From Desulfovibrio sp. (GTDB lineage: Bacteria > Desulfobacterota > Desulfovibrionia > Desulfovibrionales > Desulfovibrionaceae): DNA of 38,616 nt. Under the pieces are notes generated by a model, which saw only the letters and a program-made list of their open reading frames with translations, made no database searches and was not told the origin of the DNA. A program made the position numbers and the translations under genes. Below are positions 7,183-17,161 of this stretch, one piece after another; the stretch's first letter is position 1; each line of letters opens with the position of its first letter. The stretch spans positions 1 to 38,616 of the forward strand of contig JAFSVD010000036.1 of NCBI GenBank assembly GCA_017450275.1, in the 5' to 3' direction.

Positions 7183-9426
7183 ATGGCAAAAAATCTGATC
7201 ATCGTCGAATCGCCGGCCAAGGTGAAGACCATCAGCAAATTTCTGGGACAGGATTACACGGTTGAAGCCAGTGTCGGGCATGTTCGCGATTTGCCCAAAC
7301 AAAAGCTTGGGGTGGATGAAGCCCACGATTTTGCGCCCCAATACGAGGTCGTTAGCGACAAGCAGGAGGTGGTATCCCGGCTTGCTCAGGCAGCCAAGGC
7401 AGCAGACACCATCTATCTGGCTCCTGACCCTGACCGCGAAGGCGAAGCCATTGCCTGGCATATCGCAACCCTGCTTCGGGACAAATGCCCCAATATCAAG
7501 CGCATCGAGTTCAATGAGATCACAGCCCAAGCGGTGAAAAATGCGCTCAAACATCCTCGCGAACTCAATCAAAATCTCTTCGACGCCCAACAGGCCAGAC
7601 GCGTACTCGACCGATTGGTGGGCTACAAAATCTCCCCTCTTCTTTGGAAAACCGTGAAAAGCGGGATCTCAGCGGGTCGGGTGCAATCGGTTGCGCTGCG
7701 CCTCATTGTCGACCGCGAAGACGAACGCAATGCCTTTGTGAGCGAAGAATACTGGGTCTTTTCAGCCAATCTTATGCCTGAAAACGGAACGTCCTTCACA
7801 GTGACGTTGCAAAAAATCGCTGGCAAAAAAGCCCAGATAGGCAATGCTGCCCAAGCACAGGAGCTGGTTGATCGCCTGACTGGCAAGGTCTTTCTCGTTG
7901 ATACGGTTGAAACCAAGGTTCGGGAGCGCAAACCCCTTCCGCCCTTTATCACCTCAACTCTGCAGCAAATGGCCAACCAGCGTTTCTCCTACACAGCCAA
8001 ACGCACCATGGGCATCGCCCAAAAGCTCTATGAAGGCATCGACCTTGGCAGTGACCGTGGGCTCACAGCCCTCATCACCTATATGCGTACCGACTCCACA
8101 CGCATAGCCGACGAAGCCCAAAGTGCCTGTAAAACCTTTATCCTCGACCACTTTGGCTCTCAGTATGTTCCCGCGAAAAAACGCGTCTACAAAGCCAAAA
8201 GTTCAGCCCAAGACGCCCACGAGGCCATACGACCGGTTGATGTGACAATCACACCCGAGAGCATCAAGGCCTATCTCTCTCCGGAGCATTACAATCTCTA
8301 CAGCCTCATCTGGCAGCGTTTTGTGGCCTCCCAAATGGCCTCAGCCAGCATCGAAGACACAGCCATTCTCACAAGCTGCGACAATACCCTGTGGCGTGCC
8401 CACGGCCAGCGCGTCCTCTTTCCGGGCTTTCTTGTGGTGCAAGGCCAATCGCACGCCGAAAAAGACGATCTGGAAGATCTTCCACCCATAACCCAAGGGC
8501 AGACGCTCGCCTGTCTGGGTATCACCCCTGAACAAAAATTCACCCAACCGCCGGCCAGATATTCGGAAGCGAGTTTGGTCAAGGAATTGGAAGAAAAAGG
8601 CATCGGCCGCCCCTCAACCTATGCCTCCATCATCTCCACCCTGCTCGATCGCAACTATGTGGTTGTGCAGGAACGCCATCTCATTCCGACCGATTTGGGA
8701 CGCGTTGTGGCCAAGCAGCTTGTGGAAAATTTCCAACAGCTGATGGATGTGGGCTTTACCGCGCAGATGGAAGAAAATCTCGACAAGGTGGCCATGGGCG
8801 AAGAAAATTGGGTGTCCTTGATGCGTCATTTTACCGACGACTTCAATCCCACCCTCGCCAAAGCCACCACCAATATGAAGAGCATCAAGCAGGGGATCGA
8901 ATCCGGACTGACATGTCCTGAATGCCAAAGCCCCCTTATGATCAAATTCGGGAAAGCAGGCTCCTTCCTCGCTTGCTCCCAATATCCTAAGTGCCACTTT
9001 ACCAGCAATTTCGACCGTGGCGAAGACGGCAAGCCCTTTATTGTCGAACGGGCAAAACCCGAAGTGGTTGGCACCTGCCCCAAATGCGGCAAAGACCTTG
9101 TGGTGAAAAACACCCGAGCAGGCTCCCGCTTTATCGCCTGTACAGGCTATCCCGACTGCGATTACACCAAATCCTTTTCAACCGGCGTGGTTTGCCCACA
9201 ATGTGGCAAGGGCGAATTGGTGGAACGCAGCTCCAAAAAAGGCAAGCTCTTTTATTCCTGTAGCACCTATCCCAGCTGTACCTTCGCCCTGTGGCGCAGA
9301 CCCATCAACAAAGTCTGTCCCCTCTGCCAAGCCCCCTACCTGCTCGAGAAAAAGAGCAAGAGCGGCACAAGCTATATATGCTCAAACAGTGAGTGCGGCT
9401 ATACCAGCAGCGAAGACGATCAATAG
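7183..9426 (+). CDS. topA: DNA topoisomerase I (type IA)
   Basis: TopA relaxes negative supercoils by nicking one strand through a tyrosine. The 747-residue protein begins with the TOPRIM domain (MAKNLIIVESPAKVKTISKF) with DPDREGEAIAWH for metal binding. The catalytic tyrosine lies in LITYMRTDSTRIAD, and the GIGRPSTYASII stretch is typical. The C terminus has four zinc-ribbon modules: CPEC, CPKC, CPQC and CPLC pairs each followed by a second cysteine pair such as CSQYPKC and CTGYPDC. I chose ATG 7183, with GAGGT in front, because the family begins just there; the upstream in-frame extension has no topoisomerase sequence. The gene is complete, 14 bases before the XdhC-family gene. Confidence 0.96.
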   Translation: MAKNLIIVESPAKVKTISKFLGQDYTVEASVGHVRDLPKQKLGVDEAHDFAPQYEVVSDKQEVVSRLAQAAKAADTIYLAPDPDREGEAIAWHIATLLRDKCPNIKRIEFNEITAQAVKNALKHPRELNQNLFDAQQARRVLDRLVGYKISPLLWKTVKSGISAGRVQSVALRLIVDREDERNAFVSEEYWVFSANLMPENGTSFTVTLQKIAGKKAQIGNAAQAQELVDRLTGKVFLVDTVETKVRERKPLPPFITSTLQQMANQRFSYTAKRTMGIAQKLYEGIDLGSDRGLTALITYMRTDSTRIADEAQSACKTFILDHFGSQYVPAKKRVYKAKSSAQDAHEAIRPVDVTITPESIKAYLSPEHYNLYSLIWQRFVASQMASASIEDTAILTSCDNTLWRAHGQRVLFPGFLVVQGQSHAEKDDLEDLPPITQGQTLACLGITPEQKFTQPPARYSEASLVKELEEKGIGRPSTYASIISTLLDRNYVVVQERHLIPTDLGRVVAKQLVENFQQLMDVGFTAQMEENLDKVAMGEENWVSLMRHFTDDFNPTLAKATTNMKSIKQGIESGLTCPECQSPLMIKFGKAGSFLACSQYPKCHFTSNFDRGEDGKPFIVERAKPEVVGTCPKCGKDLVVKNTRAGSRFIACTGYPDCDYTKSFSTGVVCPQCGKGELVERSSKKGKLFYSCSTYPSCTFALWRRPINKVCPLCQAPYLLEKKSKSGTSYICSNSECGYTSSEDDQ

Positions 9427-9440
9427 CCAAGGAGTTGTAC

Positions 9441-10496
9441 ATGGCTCAAAGCGCCCACGATCTCTCCCTCGACCGCGCCATTGCCACCAGGCTCTACCTG
9501 GGGGAAGCCCTTGTGTTGGCAACCCTTGTGCAATGCCAGGGCACCTGTGCCCGAAAAGCGGGGACACGGGCTCTCATAGGCTCACACGGTCTTGAAGGAA
9601 GCCTTGGCGGCGGGCTCTTTGAACTCAAACTCGCCGAAGCAGGAGCATCGGTTTTCGCCAGCCACACCCATCAATTGTTCACCTACACAGGTCCTGATGA
9701 CGTGGGTGTTGGCAAACGCATTGTGCTTTTGGAGTGGCTTTCCTCCTCCATCGCTCCGCTCTTTGCCCTTGCCGATTCCTTGGCTGCCCTCTCCGTTGAT
9801 GGCGCATGGATTGTTGACATACCAACGCCTAACACAATAAGTCGCACCCTGCTTTTGGCTAAGGCACCAGAGGAGGAGCATCCCGAAACCGACGGTATCA
9901 CCGTTGATCCCAATCAGTATGCGACGCTTATGGCACGCTGTGGCGGGAAGGCCAGCTTTTTCAAGGAAGGCGCACACACGCTCTATGTTGAACCCCTGAA
10001 AACCCCAGCAATCCTTCTTCTGTGTGGATCTGACCCCATTGCTCAAGCCACAGCACGCCTTGCCAGCCAATGCGGCTTTTGCGTGGATGTGGCCTCGGAT
10101 TCCCTTGAAGACATACGAGAAGAGGATTTTCCAACGGTTCGCACACGCTATCCTGTGCCGGAATTTTCCCATCTTACCGAAACATGCGCCATTGGACAAC
10201 ACCACTTCGTTCTCATTCTGCCCCAAACCATGGACAGCGATTTTGCGCTTATTCGCCAGATCCTCGCCACATCAGCCTGCTATATCGGCATACTCCAGGG
10301 AACAGCAGAGCGTGCGGCCATGTTCGCTTCGCTTCGCAAGCAGGGCGTTCCCGAGGCTGAACTGGCTGCCATCCATACGCCGGCAGGTCTCTTGATTGGC
10401 GCTGAAACCCCCTCGCAAATCGCTGTTTCCCTGGTTGCTGAACTGCTTGCAGCCCATTCTGGAACGCTTATGCCACTCAAAAGCCTTCCCAATTAA
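9441..10496 (+). CDS. XdhC/CoxI family protein
   Basis: XdhC-family proteins help insert or sulfurate the molybdenum cofactor of xanthine-dehydrogenase-like enzymes. The 351-residue protein has the N-terminal XdhC domain (LVLATLVQCQGTCARKAGTR, then GSLGGGLFE, the usual G-x-x-GGG-x-E pattern) and a C-terminal Rossmann-type domain (AILLLCGSDPIAQATARLAS, later HTPAGLLIGAETPSQIAVSL). In the family the C-terminal block usually reads H.P.GL.IGA..P.EIA, so the match is good. AAGGAG precedes ATG 9441. No molybdoenzyme gene is in the window; topA just upstream is probably an unrelated operon partner. The enzyme it serves cannot be named from here. Confidence 0.8.
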   Translation: MAQSAHDLSLDRAIATRLYLGEALVLATLVQCQGTCARKAGTRALIGSHGLEGSLGGGLFELKLAEAGASVFASHTHQLFTYTGPDDVGVGKRIVLLEWLSSSIAPLFALADSLAALSVDGAWIVDIPTPNTISRTLLLAKAPEEEHPETDGITVDPNQYATLMARCGGKASFFKEGAHTLYVEPLKTPAILLLCGSDPIAQATARLASQCGFCVDVASDSLEDIREEDFPTVRTRYPVPEFSHLTETCAIGQHHFVLILPQTMDSDFALIRQILATSACYIGILQGTAERAAMFASLRKQGVPEAELAAIHTPAGLLIGAETPSQIAVSLVAELLAAHSGTLMPLKSLPN

Positions 10497-10556
10497 GGCC
10501 TTTGGGTAAATCTTGCGTTTTCGCTCTCTTTCCCGTAATTTATTCCTTTTCATGAG

Positions 10557-10584
10557 GAACGGTATTGCGTTCAGATGACCGTTC
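10557..10584. promoter_or_regulatory. Inverted repeat upstream of the RND operon, candidate operator
   Basis: GAACGGT (10557-10563) and ACCGTTC (10578-10584) are perfect inverted copies separated by 14 bases, with TTGACT right after. Two half-sites two helical turns apart fit a dimeric repressor. No TetR- or MarR-type regulator gene lies next to the pump, so the regulator would act from elsewhere. A weak hairpin is the alternative. Confidence 0.4.
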
Positions 10585-10711
10585 TTGACTGTGCATCGTT
10601 GTGTGCAGTCCCATCTTTTGTTCATTCCTGCTCCAAGGTGCAACCACGGCATAAGGCTGTCAGGACAACCCGGAGGCGGCGCAAGCGTTCATCGTATTCG
10701 CCGAATTGTGC

Positions 10712-11842
10712 ATGAAGTATCGTGTTTTATCCTTTCTCCCCCTTCTATGCCTCTTTTTTCTCACCGCATGCAATGAAAATACACAATCACAGGCACAACC
10801 AACAATGGCTGTGCCTGTTGCTGTTATTACTGTACAGCCATCAGACGTGTCTTGGCCTGCAGAATTCCAGGCACAAGCCAGCGGATCCCGTGCGGTTGAA
10901 GTGCGTGCCCGCGTGCAAGCCATTATTCAAAAGCGCCTCTACGAAGAAGGCGATTTTGTCAAACAGGGACAGTTGCTCTTTCAGCTCGAACGAGACCAAT
11001 ACGAGGCGCAGGTGCAGCAGGCTGAGGCGCAGTTCAACAATGCCGATCGGGAATGGAAGCGCGTACGCCCTCTCTATGAAAAAAATGCCGTCTCCCAAAA
11101 AGAACGCGATAACGCCCGTGCAGCCCTCGACACGGCTCGCGCAGCCCTGCGTTCCGCCCGCATCAATTTAAACTACTGCCAGGTTGTCTCTCCTGTCTCA
11201 GGCTACAGCAGCAAGGAAAATGTCACAGAAGGCAATCTCGTGAGCAACAATTCCCTGCTCACCTATGTCAATCAGACCAATCCCATGTATATCGATTTTT
11301 CCATCCCAGCCCCCAACCATATGCGCCGCCAACAGATGCAGGCGCAGGGCAGACTCACCCCGCCCAAGGACAATAAATACACAGCCAGACTCAAACTCTT
11401 AAACGGGGAAATGTACCAGGGCGTTGGGGAAATCCGCTTTATCGACAGCCAGGTGCAGGGCGATACCGGCGTGATCAAGGCACGGGCGGTCTTCGACAAT
11501 TCAACCGGCGCCATCATGCCCGGCCAATACGTCAGACTCTTTATGGATGGCGATATCCTACCCAAGGCGATTCTGATTCCCCAAAAGTGCGTGACCATCA
11601 CCCAAAAAGGGGCCATTGTGCTTGCGGTGGATGACAAAGACACTGTCAAGGCGATCCCGATTGTTGTGAGCGAAAGTATTGGGCAAAAATACCTGGTTGA
11701 TTCCGGCCTTGTGGGGGGCGAACGCCTGATCATCGAAGGCCTTCTCAAAGCCAGACCCGGTGCCAAAGTGCGCATAACAAAGACCTTGGAAGAGCAGCTC
11801 AAACAAGAGCAGTCACCCAAGAAAGCGCAAGCAGCGAAGTAG
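10712..11842 (+). CDS. RND efflux periplasmic adaptor lipoprotein (AcrA/MexA type)
   Basis: Membrane fusion protein that links the inner-membrane pump to the outer-membrane channel. The 376-residue product has a lipoprotein signal peptide with lipobox LTAC (cysteine about 19). It then has the barrel-sandwich half EVRARVQAIIQKRLYEEGDF and VKQGQLLFQLERDQYEAQVQ, a coiled-coil hairpin (about 90-150), the second lipoyl half NLNYCQVVSPVSGYSSKENV, the beta barrel, and a membrane-proximal end. I use ATG 10712; a TTG six bases earlier is in frame, and no strong ribosome site distinguishes them. The gap to the transporter is 10 bases, so adaptor and pump are co-translated. Confidence 0.92.
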   Translation: MKYRVLSFLPLLCLFFLTACNENTQSQAQPTMAVPVAVITVQPSDVSWPAEFQAQASGSRAVEVRARVQAIIQKRLYEEGDFVKQGQLLFQLERDQYEAQVQQAEAQFNNADREWKRVRPLYEKNAVSQKERDNARAALDTARAALRSARINLNYCQVVSPVSGYSSKENVTEGNLVSNNSLLTYVNQTNPMYIDFSIPAPNHMRRQQMQAQGRLTPPKDNKYTARLKLLNGEMYQGVGEIRFIDSQVQGDTGVIKARAVFDNSTGAIMPGQYVRLFMDGDILPKAILIPQKCVTITQKGAIVLAVDDKDTVKAIPIVVSESIGQKYLVDSGLVGGERLIIEGLLKARPGAKVRITKTLEEQLKQEQSPKKAQAAK

Positions 11843-11852
11843 GTGAGTGCCC

Positions 11853-14800
11853 ATGGCCGCATCAGCAAAGCCCAATATTTTTCTCCGTAGACCCGTCCTC
11901 TCTGCGGTTATCTCCATTATCATAACCCTGGTCGGGGCCTTGGCTCTCAAGGCCTTGCCCATTGCCCAATACCCTGAGCTTGTGCCACCCACCGTCAATG
12001 TCACGGTCTCCTATCCGGGAGCATCCGCAGAAACCATTGCAGGAACGGTTTTGGCGCCCCTTGAGGTCAATATCAACGGCGTGGAAGGCATGCTCTATAT
12101 GTCCTCAACCGCTGCCTCGGGCTCGGGATCGGGTTCCATCAATGTCTATTTTGCCCTGGGCACCAATCCCGATATGGCCTTGGTCAATGTGAACAACAAG
12201 GTCAATCTGGCTCAGACCCTCTTGCCAGAAACCGTTCGCCGCCAAGGGGTGAGCGTTGTCAAACGCTCTCCCTCCATGCTCCAGGCCTTTGCCTTCCTCA
12301 GTCCCGATGGCCGCTACAGCGAGACCTATATCCACAACTGGATGAACATCAACGTTGTCGATGAACTGAAACGTATTCCGGGCGTTGGCGACTGTTCGGT
12401 CTTTGGCCAACAAGACTATTCCATGCGTATCTGGCTCTATCCCGACAAAATGGCCAAATACGGCATCACAGCGAACGACATTTCCGCAGCCATTAACGAG
12501 CAGAGTTCCCAATTTGCCCCTGGTCGCCTTGGCGACAACCCTTTGGTTCCCGGCACCGATCTCTCCTGGCAGATAGACACCTTGGGTCGTCTGCTCACCC
12601 CTGAACAATTTGGCAACATCATTATTCGAACAGGCCCTGATAGCGCCATGCTCAGACTCAAAGACGTGGCGCGCATTGAGCTTGGCGGCAAAGACTATTC
12701 CGTCACATCAACCTATATCGGGGCTGTCTCCCGTATGGGAGCGGTTTACTTGCTCCCGGGAGCCAATGCCATCGACACCGGCAATCGTGTGACAAAACGT
12801 CTGGCCGAGATCTGCGAAAATCTGCCAGACGGACTGGTCATGCGCCTTGTGGTTGACACCAACGATTTTGTTATGGAATCGATCGTTGAGGTTATCCACA
12901 CGCTTTTTGAAGCCATTATCCTTGTTGTCATCGTTGTTTTCATCTTTCTCCAAAACTGGCGTGCAACTCTTATTCCCTGCATCGCGGTTCCGGTCTCCAT
13001 CATCGGCACCTTTGCCGGCATGTATGCCCTAGGCTATACCATCAATACCCTCACCCTCTTTGGCCTGGTTCTGGCCATCGGCATCGTGGTGGACGATGCC
13101 ATTGTCGTGCTCGAAAACGTTGAACGCATCATGTCAACCGAGCACCTCCCGCCCAAAGAAGCAACAGCCAAGGCCATGAACGAGGTCACAGCCCCTGTTA
13201 TTGCCATTGTGCTTGTATTGTGCGCGGTCTTTATCCCGGTCTCCTTCATGGGCGGCTTGGCTGGGCAGATGTATAAGCAGTTCGCCATCACGATCTCGGT
13301 GTCTGTGGTGCTTTCAGGCATTGTGGCGCTCACGCTCACCCCGTCCTTGTGCATGCTGCTCTTAAAGCCCCATACCCACAACCATGTGCCGGCCAAGGCC
13401 TTTATCTATTTCAACAATTTCTTTTCCAAGGTGACCCACGGTTATCTGCGCTGCGTGCGCTTTATCAAAAACAACGCCCTCCGCACCATGGTGCTCTTTG
13501 GCGCCATGATCGCCTGCATCGTGTGGCTGAACAAGGTCATCCCCACAGGTCTTGTGCCCAATGAAGACCAGGGCTACACCATTGGTATGGCCATCCTGCC
13601 AGACGGTGCCTCTCTCGAACGCACCCAGCGCGTCTCAAAAGTGATCACCCAGTATGCCGGGAATCTGCCGGGGGTGGCGGCAACAGCCTGCATCAACGGT
13701 ATCGATATCACAACCATCTCGGTCAAAAGCAATTACGTGACTTTCTTTACAACACTTGAGCCTTGGAGCAAGCGTAAAGAACCGGGCATGAGCGACCAGG
13801 ATGTGACCCAAAAAACCATGGCGCTCAACATGATGCAGCCTGAGGCCATTGTCATCAACTTCTCGCCCCCGCCCATCCAGGGCATGAGTACAACCGGCGG
13901 CTTTGAGGGCTATATCCAGATGCGCGGGGCAGGCAGCCTCTACGATCTGGAAAAAACCGCCAACAACTTCATCCAAGAGGTCAATGCCAAAAACCCTGAC
14001 GGTAGCCGCAAATACCCGGCCATCGGCATGGTGCGAAGCCTCTTCTCAACCTCTGCCCCGCAGCTCTACGCCAATCTCGACCGGGAACGCTGCAAGGATA
14101 TGGGCATATCGATCAGCGATGTCTTTTCCTCCATGGGAGCAGCCTTTGGCCAAACCTATGTAAACGACTTCAACTACTTGGGACGTACCTTCCAGGTTCG
14201 ACTCCAGGCCGATCCCCGCTATCGTATGCTTCCCGACTCCTTAAACGATGTCTATGTCCGAACCAATGCCGGCAACATGGTTCCGCTTTCTGCTGTGATG
14301 AGCCTCGAACGCCGTACAGCCCCCCAGGTTGTGGAGCGCTATAACGCCTTCCCCGCTGCCCATATTATGGGAACCCCCCAGGAAGGCTATTCGTCGGGCG
14401 CAGCCTTAAACCAGATGGAAGCCGCTGCCAAAGCGAGTTTGGGCGATGACTATAGCCTTGGCTGGGTCGGCTCCTCACTCCAGGAAAAGCTCGCTTCAGC
14501 AGACACCACCCTGATCTTTGTGCTGGCGCTTGTCATGGTCTTTTTGATCTTGGCTGCCCAGTATGAATCCTGGAGCCTGCCTTTGGCGGTTTTGACCGCT
14601 GTGCCCTTCGGGGTTTTTGGCGCTCTCGCTGCCACATGGCTGCGCGATCTCGCCAACGACGTCTATTTCCAGGTTGCGCTCGTGACCCTGATTGGCCTTT
14701 CCTCCAAAAACGCCATTCTGATCGTGGAATTTGCCGTTGAATCCTGGCGTGGCGGACGAAGCCTTGATGTGGCTGCCATGCATGCCTCCCGCTTGCGCTT

Positions 14801-15062
14801 CCGTCCCATTGTCATGACATCCCTTGCCTTTATCTTGGGTGTTGTGCCGCTCGCTATCAGCACAGGTGCTGGCGCCAACAGCCGTCATGCCATAGGCACT
14901 GCCGTTATCGGTGGCATGCTGGCTGCAACGTGTATCGCCACCCTCTTTGTCCCCTTCTTCTTCAAGGCCATCATGACACTTTCCCTCAAATTACAAGGGA
15001 AAACCGATCCCAATGCTGGTTCTACAGCCTACGACGATGACGCGGAGGATCTTAAATGGTAG
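11853..15062 (+). CDS. RND multidrug efflux transporter, HAE1 family (AcrB/MexB type)
   Basis: Proton-driven trimeric inner-membrane pump exporting hydrophobic or amphiphilic compounds. The 1069-residue protein starts FLRRPVLSAVISIIITLVGA (TM1). It has two large periplasmic loops and twelve membrane segments. The proton-relay pair lies in AIGIVVDDAIVVLENVERIM (TM4) and the partner lysine in GLSSKNAILIVEFA (TM10). The HAE1 signature APPTV/YPGASAETI region is intact. AGGTGAG six bases before ATG 11853 supports this start over the GTG at 11847. The stop overlaps the next gene's start (ATGGTAG). The class points to organic substrates; heavy-metal RND proteins have a different TM4 motif. Confidence 0.94.
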   Translation: MAASAKPNIFLRRPVLSAVISIIITLVGALALKALPIAQYPELVPPTVNVTVSYPGASAETIAGTVLAPLEVNINGVEGMLYMSSTAASGSGSGSINVYFALGTNPDMALVNVNNKVNLAQTLLPETVRRQGVSVVKRSPSMLQAFAFLSPDGRYSETYIHNWMNINVVDELKRIPGVGDCSVFGQQDYSMRIWLYPDKMAKYGITANDISAAINEQSSQFAPGRLGDNPLVPGTDLSWQIDTLGRLLTPEQFGNIIIRTGPDSAMLRLKDVARIELGGKDYSVTSTYIGAVSRMGAVYLLPGANAIDTGNRVTKRLAEICENLPDGLVMRLVVDTNDFVMESIVEVIHTLFEAIILVVIVVFIFLQNWRATLIPCIAVPVSIIGTFAGMYALGYTINTLTLFGLVLAIGIVVDDAIVVLENVERIMSTEHLPPKEATAKAMNEVTAPVIAIVLVLCAVFIPVSFMGGLAGQMYKQFAITISVSVVLSGIVALTLTPSLCMLLLKPHTHNHVPAKAFIYFNNFFSKVTHGYLRCVRFIKNNALRTMVLFGAMIACIVWLNKVIPTGLVPNEDQGYTIGMAILPDGASLERTQRVSKVITQYAGNLPGVAATACINGIDITTISVKSNYVTFFTTLEPWSKRKEPGMSDQDVTQKTMALNMMQPEAIVINFSPPPIQGMSTTGGFEGYIQMRGAGSLYDLEKTANNFIQEVNAKNPDGSRKYPAIGMVRSLFSTSAPQLYANLDRERCKDMGISISDVFSSMGAAFGQTYVNDFNYLGRTFQVRLQADPRYRMLPDSLNDVYVRTNAGNMVPLSAVMSLERRTAPQVVERYNAFPAAHIMGTPQEGYSSGAALNQMEAAAKASLGDDYSLGWVGSSLQEKLASADTTLIFVLALVMVFLILAAQYESWSLPLAVLTAVPFGVFGALAATWLRDLANDVYFQVALVTLIGLSSKNAILIVEFAVESWRGGRSLDVAAMHASRLRFRPIVMTSLAFILGVVPLAISTGAGANSRHAIGTAVIGGMLAATCIATLFVPFFFKAIMTLSLKLQGKTDPNAGSTAYDDDAEDLKW

Positions 15063-16552
15063 CCCCCAGATTCTTTCTTTCCCTCATCCTAGTGCTTTCG
15101 CTCTCCGCGTGTTCGCTCGCGCCCACCTACCATCGGCCTACGTTTGACATGCCCAAAGCCTGGCGAAGCATCGATCTCGGCACAAAGCCCCTCTATACCG
15201 ATTGGTGGCTTCGCTTTAACGATCCGGCTCTGATTGCCTTGATTGGGGAAGCGCTCAAAAACAACCAGGATTTGGCTCAATCGCTCGCCAATATCCGTTC
15301 AGCAGCAGCCAAAGCAGGCCAGAGTCAATCGATCTTTCTCCCCAATGTCCAGGGAACAGGATCAGCCACAGGCCAGCTCGCCTCAAACCGCACAGCCAAT
15401 ACCAACTTCGACAATCCTGGGATGAGCCAGGAATACTCCTCCTACGCAACCTCCTTCCAGGCCAGCTGGGAACTCGACTTCTTTGGCAAGAACCGCAACA
15501 ACTTCACCATGCTGACCGATATTTTGATGAATACCGTGCTCAGCCACGAAGCCCTGCGTCTCTCTGTTGCCGCCCAAACAGCTCAGACCTATTTCCAGCT
15601 GCTCGCTGCCGATATGCAGCTTGAAATCGCCCGAAGGACACTGAAAACAAGACAAGCCGGTTTTGCGATCTACACCAGCCGCTATGAGCAGGGGGATATC
15701 ACCGAGCTCGACTGGCACAGAGCCCAGGCAGCTGTTGAAACTGCACGCGCCCAGGTGCATCAAAGCGCGATCGCGGTCGATGCAGCAGAAGGCGCCTTGG
15801 CTGTGCTTTTGGGTCGCTCTCCCAGGGATATCATCGAGCGCGCTATGACGCGTGGCAAGAGCATTGTCCATATTCCTGCGCCGCCTGTGCTTCCCGAAGG
15901 CCTTCCCTCAGCCCTGCTCAACCGTCGCCCCGATATTCGGGCTGCTGAATTTCTCCTTATGGCTTCAAACGCCAATATCGGCATAGCCCGCGCCCAGTTC
16001 TTCCCCACCATTTCCTTAACCGGCACCCTCGGATCCATGAGCTCCTCCGTTGGGAAGCTCTTTTCAGGACCTGCTGGCGCCTGGAGCTATGGCATTACGG
16101 GTTCCATCCCCATTCTCGATTGGGGCAGAAACTGGTATGGCTTAAAGGATGCTGAAGCGCAGAAAGAAGCCTCTATCGCGACCTATCGCAAAACCGTGCA
16201 GGAAGCCTTTCAAGATATCCGCAAATCCCTCACCGCTCAACGCGAAACCGCCCATATCGTCAAAAGCCTCAAAAGGCAGGTGGACAGCCTTCGTCGAGCT
16301 GTGGATATTGCCCAACTCCAATACGACAACGGCTATACCGATTATCTGACCGTGCTCGACGCCGAACGTGAGCTCTTTTCTGCGGAATTGAGCTACGCCC
16401 AGGCGCTCCAGAACCGCTTAAACGCCGTTGTTTCTGTGTGCCAGGCGCTTGGTGGCGGATGGAGGGATCCGCTCGAGCCCCCCGCATTCCCCATACTCGA
16501 TACCGATGCCCTGGTGGCCAAGGAAACTGCTCACAAAAATCCCCAAAAATAA
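15056..16552 (+). CDS. RND efflux outer-membrane factor lipoprotein (NodT/OprM family)
   Basis: Trimeric outer-membrane channel completing the pump. The 498-residue protein has a lipoprotein signal with lipobox LSAC (cysteine about 19), then SLAPTYHRP, the usual start of the family (xxPxY.RP). Two OEP repeats follow, with WELDFFGKNRN in the first and LLNRRPDIRAAEFLLMASNA plus NIGIARAQFFPTISLTG in the second; IPILDWGRN and YDNGYTDYLTVLDAERELF are also typical. It overlaps the transporter by 7 bases and ends just before a terminator. Confidence 0.92.
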   Translation: MVAPRFFLSLILVLSLSACSLAPTYHRPTFDMPKAWRSIDLGTKPLYTDWWLRFNDPALIALIGEALKNNQDLAQSLANIRSAAAKAGQSQSIFLPNVQGTGSATGQLASNRTANTNFDNPGMSQEYSSYATSFQASWELDFFGKNRNNFTMLTDILMNTVLSHEALRLSVAAQTAQTYFQLLAADMQLEIARRTLKTRQAGFAIYTSRYEQGDITELDWHRAQAAVETARAQVHQSAIAVDAAEGALAVLLGRSPRDIIERAMTRGKSIVHIPAPPVLPEGLPSALLNRRPDIRAAEFLLMASNANIGIARAQFFPTISLTGTLGSMSSSVGKLFSGPAGAWSYGITGSIPILDWGRNWYGLKDAEAQKEASIATYRKTVQEAFQDIRKSLTAQRETAHIVKSLKRQVDSLRRAVDIAQLQYDNGYTDYLTVLDAERELFSAELSYAQALQNRLNAVVSVCQALGGGWRDPLEPPAFPILDTDALVAKETAHKNPQK

Positions 16553-16558
16553 TATTGT

Positions 16559-16586
16559 GCTCCCCCGCTTTGGGGGAGCCTCTTTT
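16559..16586 (+). terminator. Terminator after the efflux operon
   Basis: GCTCCCCC and GGGGGAGC pair around GCTT, followed by CTCTTTT. The next gene's ribosome site (GAGG) starts inside or just after the T run, so some readthrough into that gene is possible. Confidence 0.7.
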
Positions 16587-16596
16587 GAGGATCCCT

Positions 16597-17148
16597 ATGC
16601 GTGCATCGTTCTGCTTTCTCGTTGGCCTCTTCTTTGTTTTGCTCTTTGTGCGCCCTCTTTGGGCCAATGAGCAAAAGCCCCCATCTCCCTCCACACAGCA
16701 ACAGATCCCCAATATAAAACACATCAATCCCCGCATTCCCTGGTTTCAGCCCAAAAAAACAACGACGCAGAGCAAAAGCCTCCATGGCAGTCAAATGCAA
16801 AAAAACGCGGTCTTAGCCAAACCCAAGGCGTATCCCAAGGAAAAGCCGCCTGACACCGACTCCTCGCTTTTTGGTTCCAACTATTCCTTTGACTACGATA
16901 CAGAAAGGACCTCCTGGAACGCTCCCCCAACCGCTAAAAAACGTCTCAAGCCCGATGAAACCATCGGCATCCACGAGCAACACCGCATCCGCGCCCACAC
17001 CCATTTAACCGATTCCAAGAATCTCGATATCACCGCAGGCCCTGAACTGATCTTAAAAAACACCCCCCAACGCCCGGCGATTGATTCCACCACATCCCAG
17101 CCCGATTCAGAGCTTGGCCTTGGCATGCAATTCCACTACAAATTTTAA
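16597..17148 (+). CDS. Exported proline- and lysine-rich protein, unknown function
   Basis: The 183-residue product has a clear signal peptide (MRASFCFLVGLFFVLLFVRP, cleavage after LWA). The mature part is low-complexity, rich in Pro, Lys, Thr and Ser, and ends LGLGMQFHYKF. A final phenylalanine with alternating hydrophobic residues resembles the terminal strand that BAM recognises in outer-membrane barrels, but the protein is too short and unstructured for a full barrel. It might be a periplasmic or envelope-tethered protein. I do not recognise a family. ATG 16597 has GAGG at good spacing. Context between the pump and galE suggests an envelope role. Confidence 0.6.
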   Translation: MRASFCFLVGLFFVLLFVRPLWANEQKPPSPSTQQQIPNIKHINPRIPWFQPKKTTTQSKSLHGSQMQKNAVLAKPKAYPKEKPPDTDSSLFGSNYSFDYDTERTSWNAPPTAKKRLKPDETIGIHEQHRIRAHTHLTDSKNLDITAGPELILKNTPQRPAIDSTTSQPDSELGLGMQFHYKF

Positions 17149-17161
17149 CACACTCTTGCCA

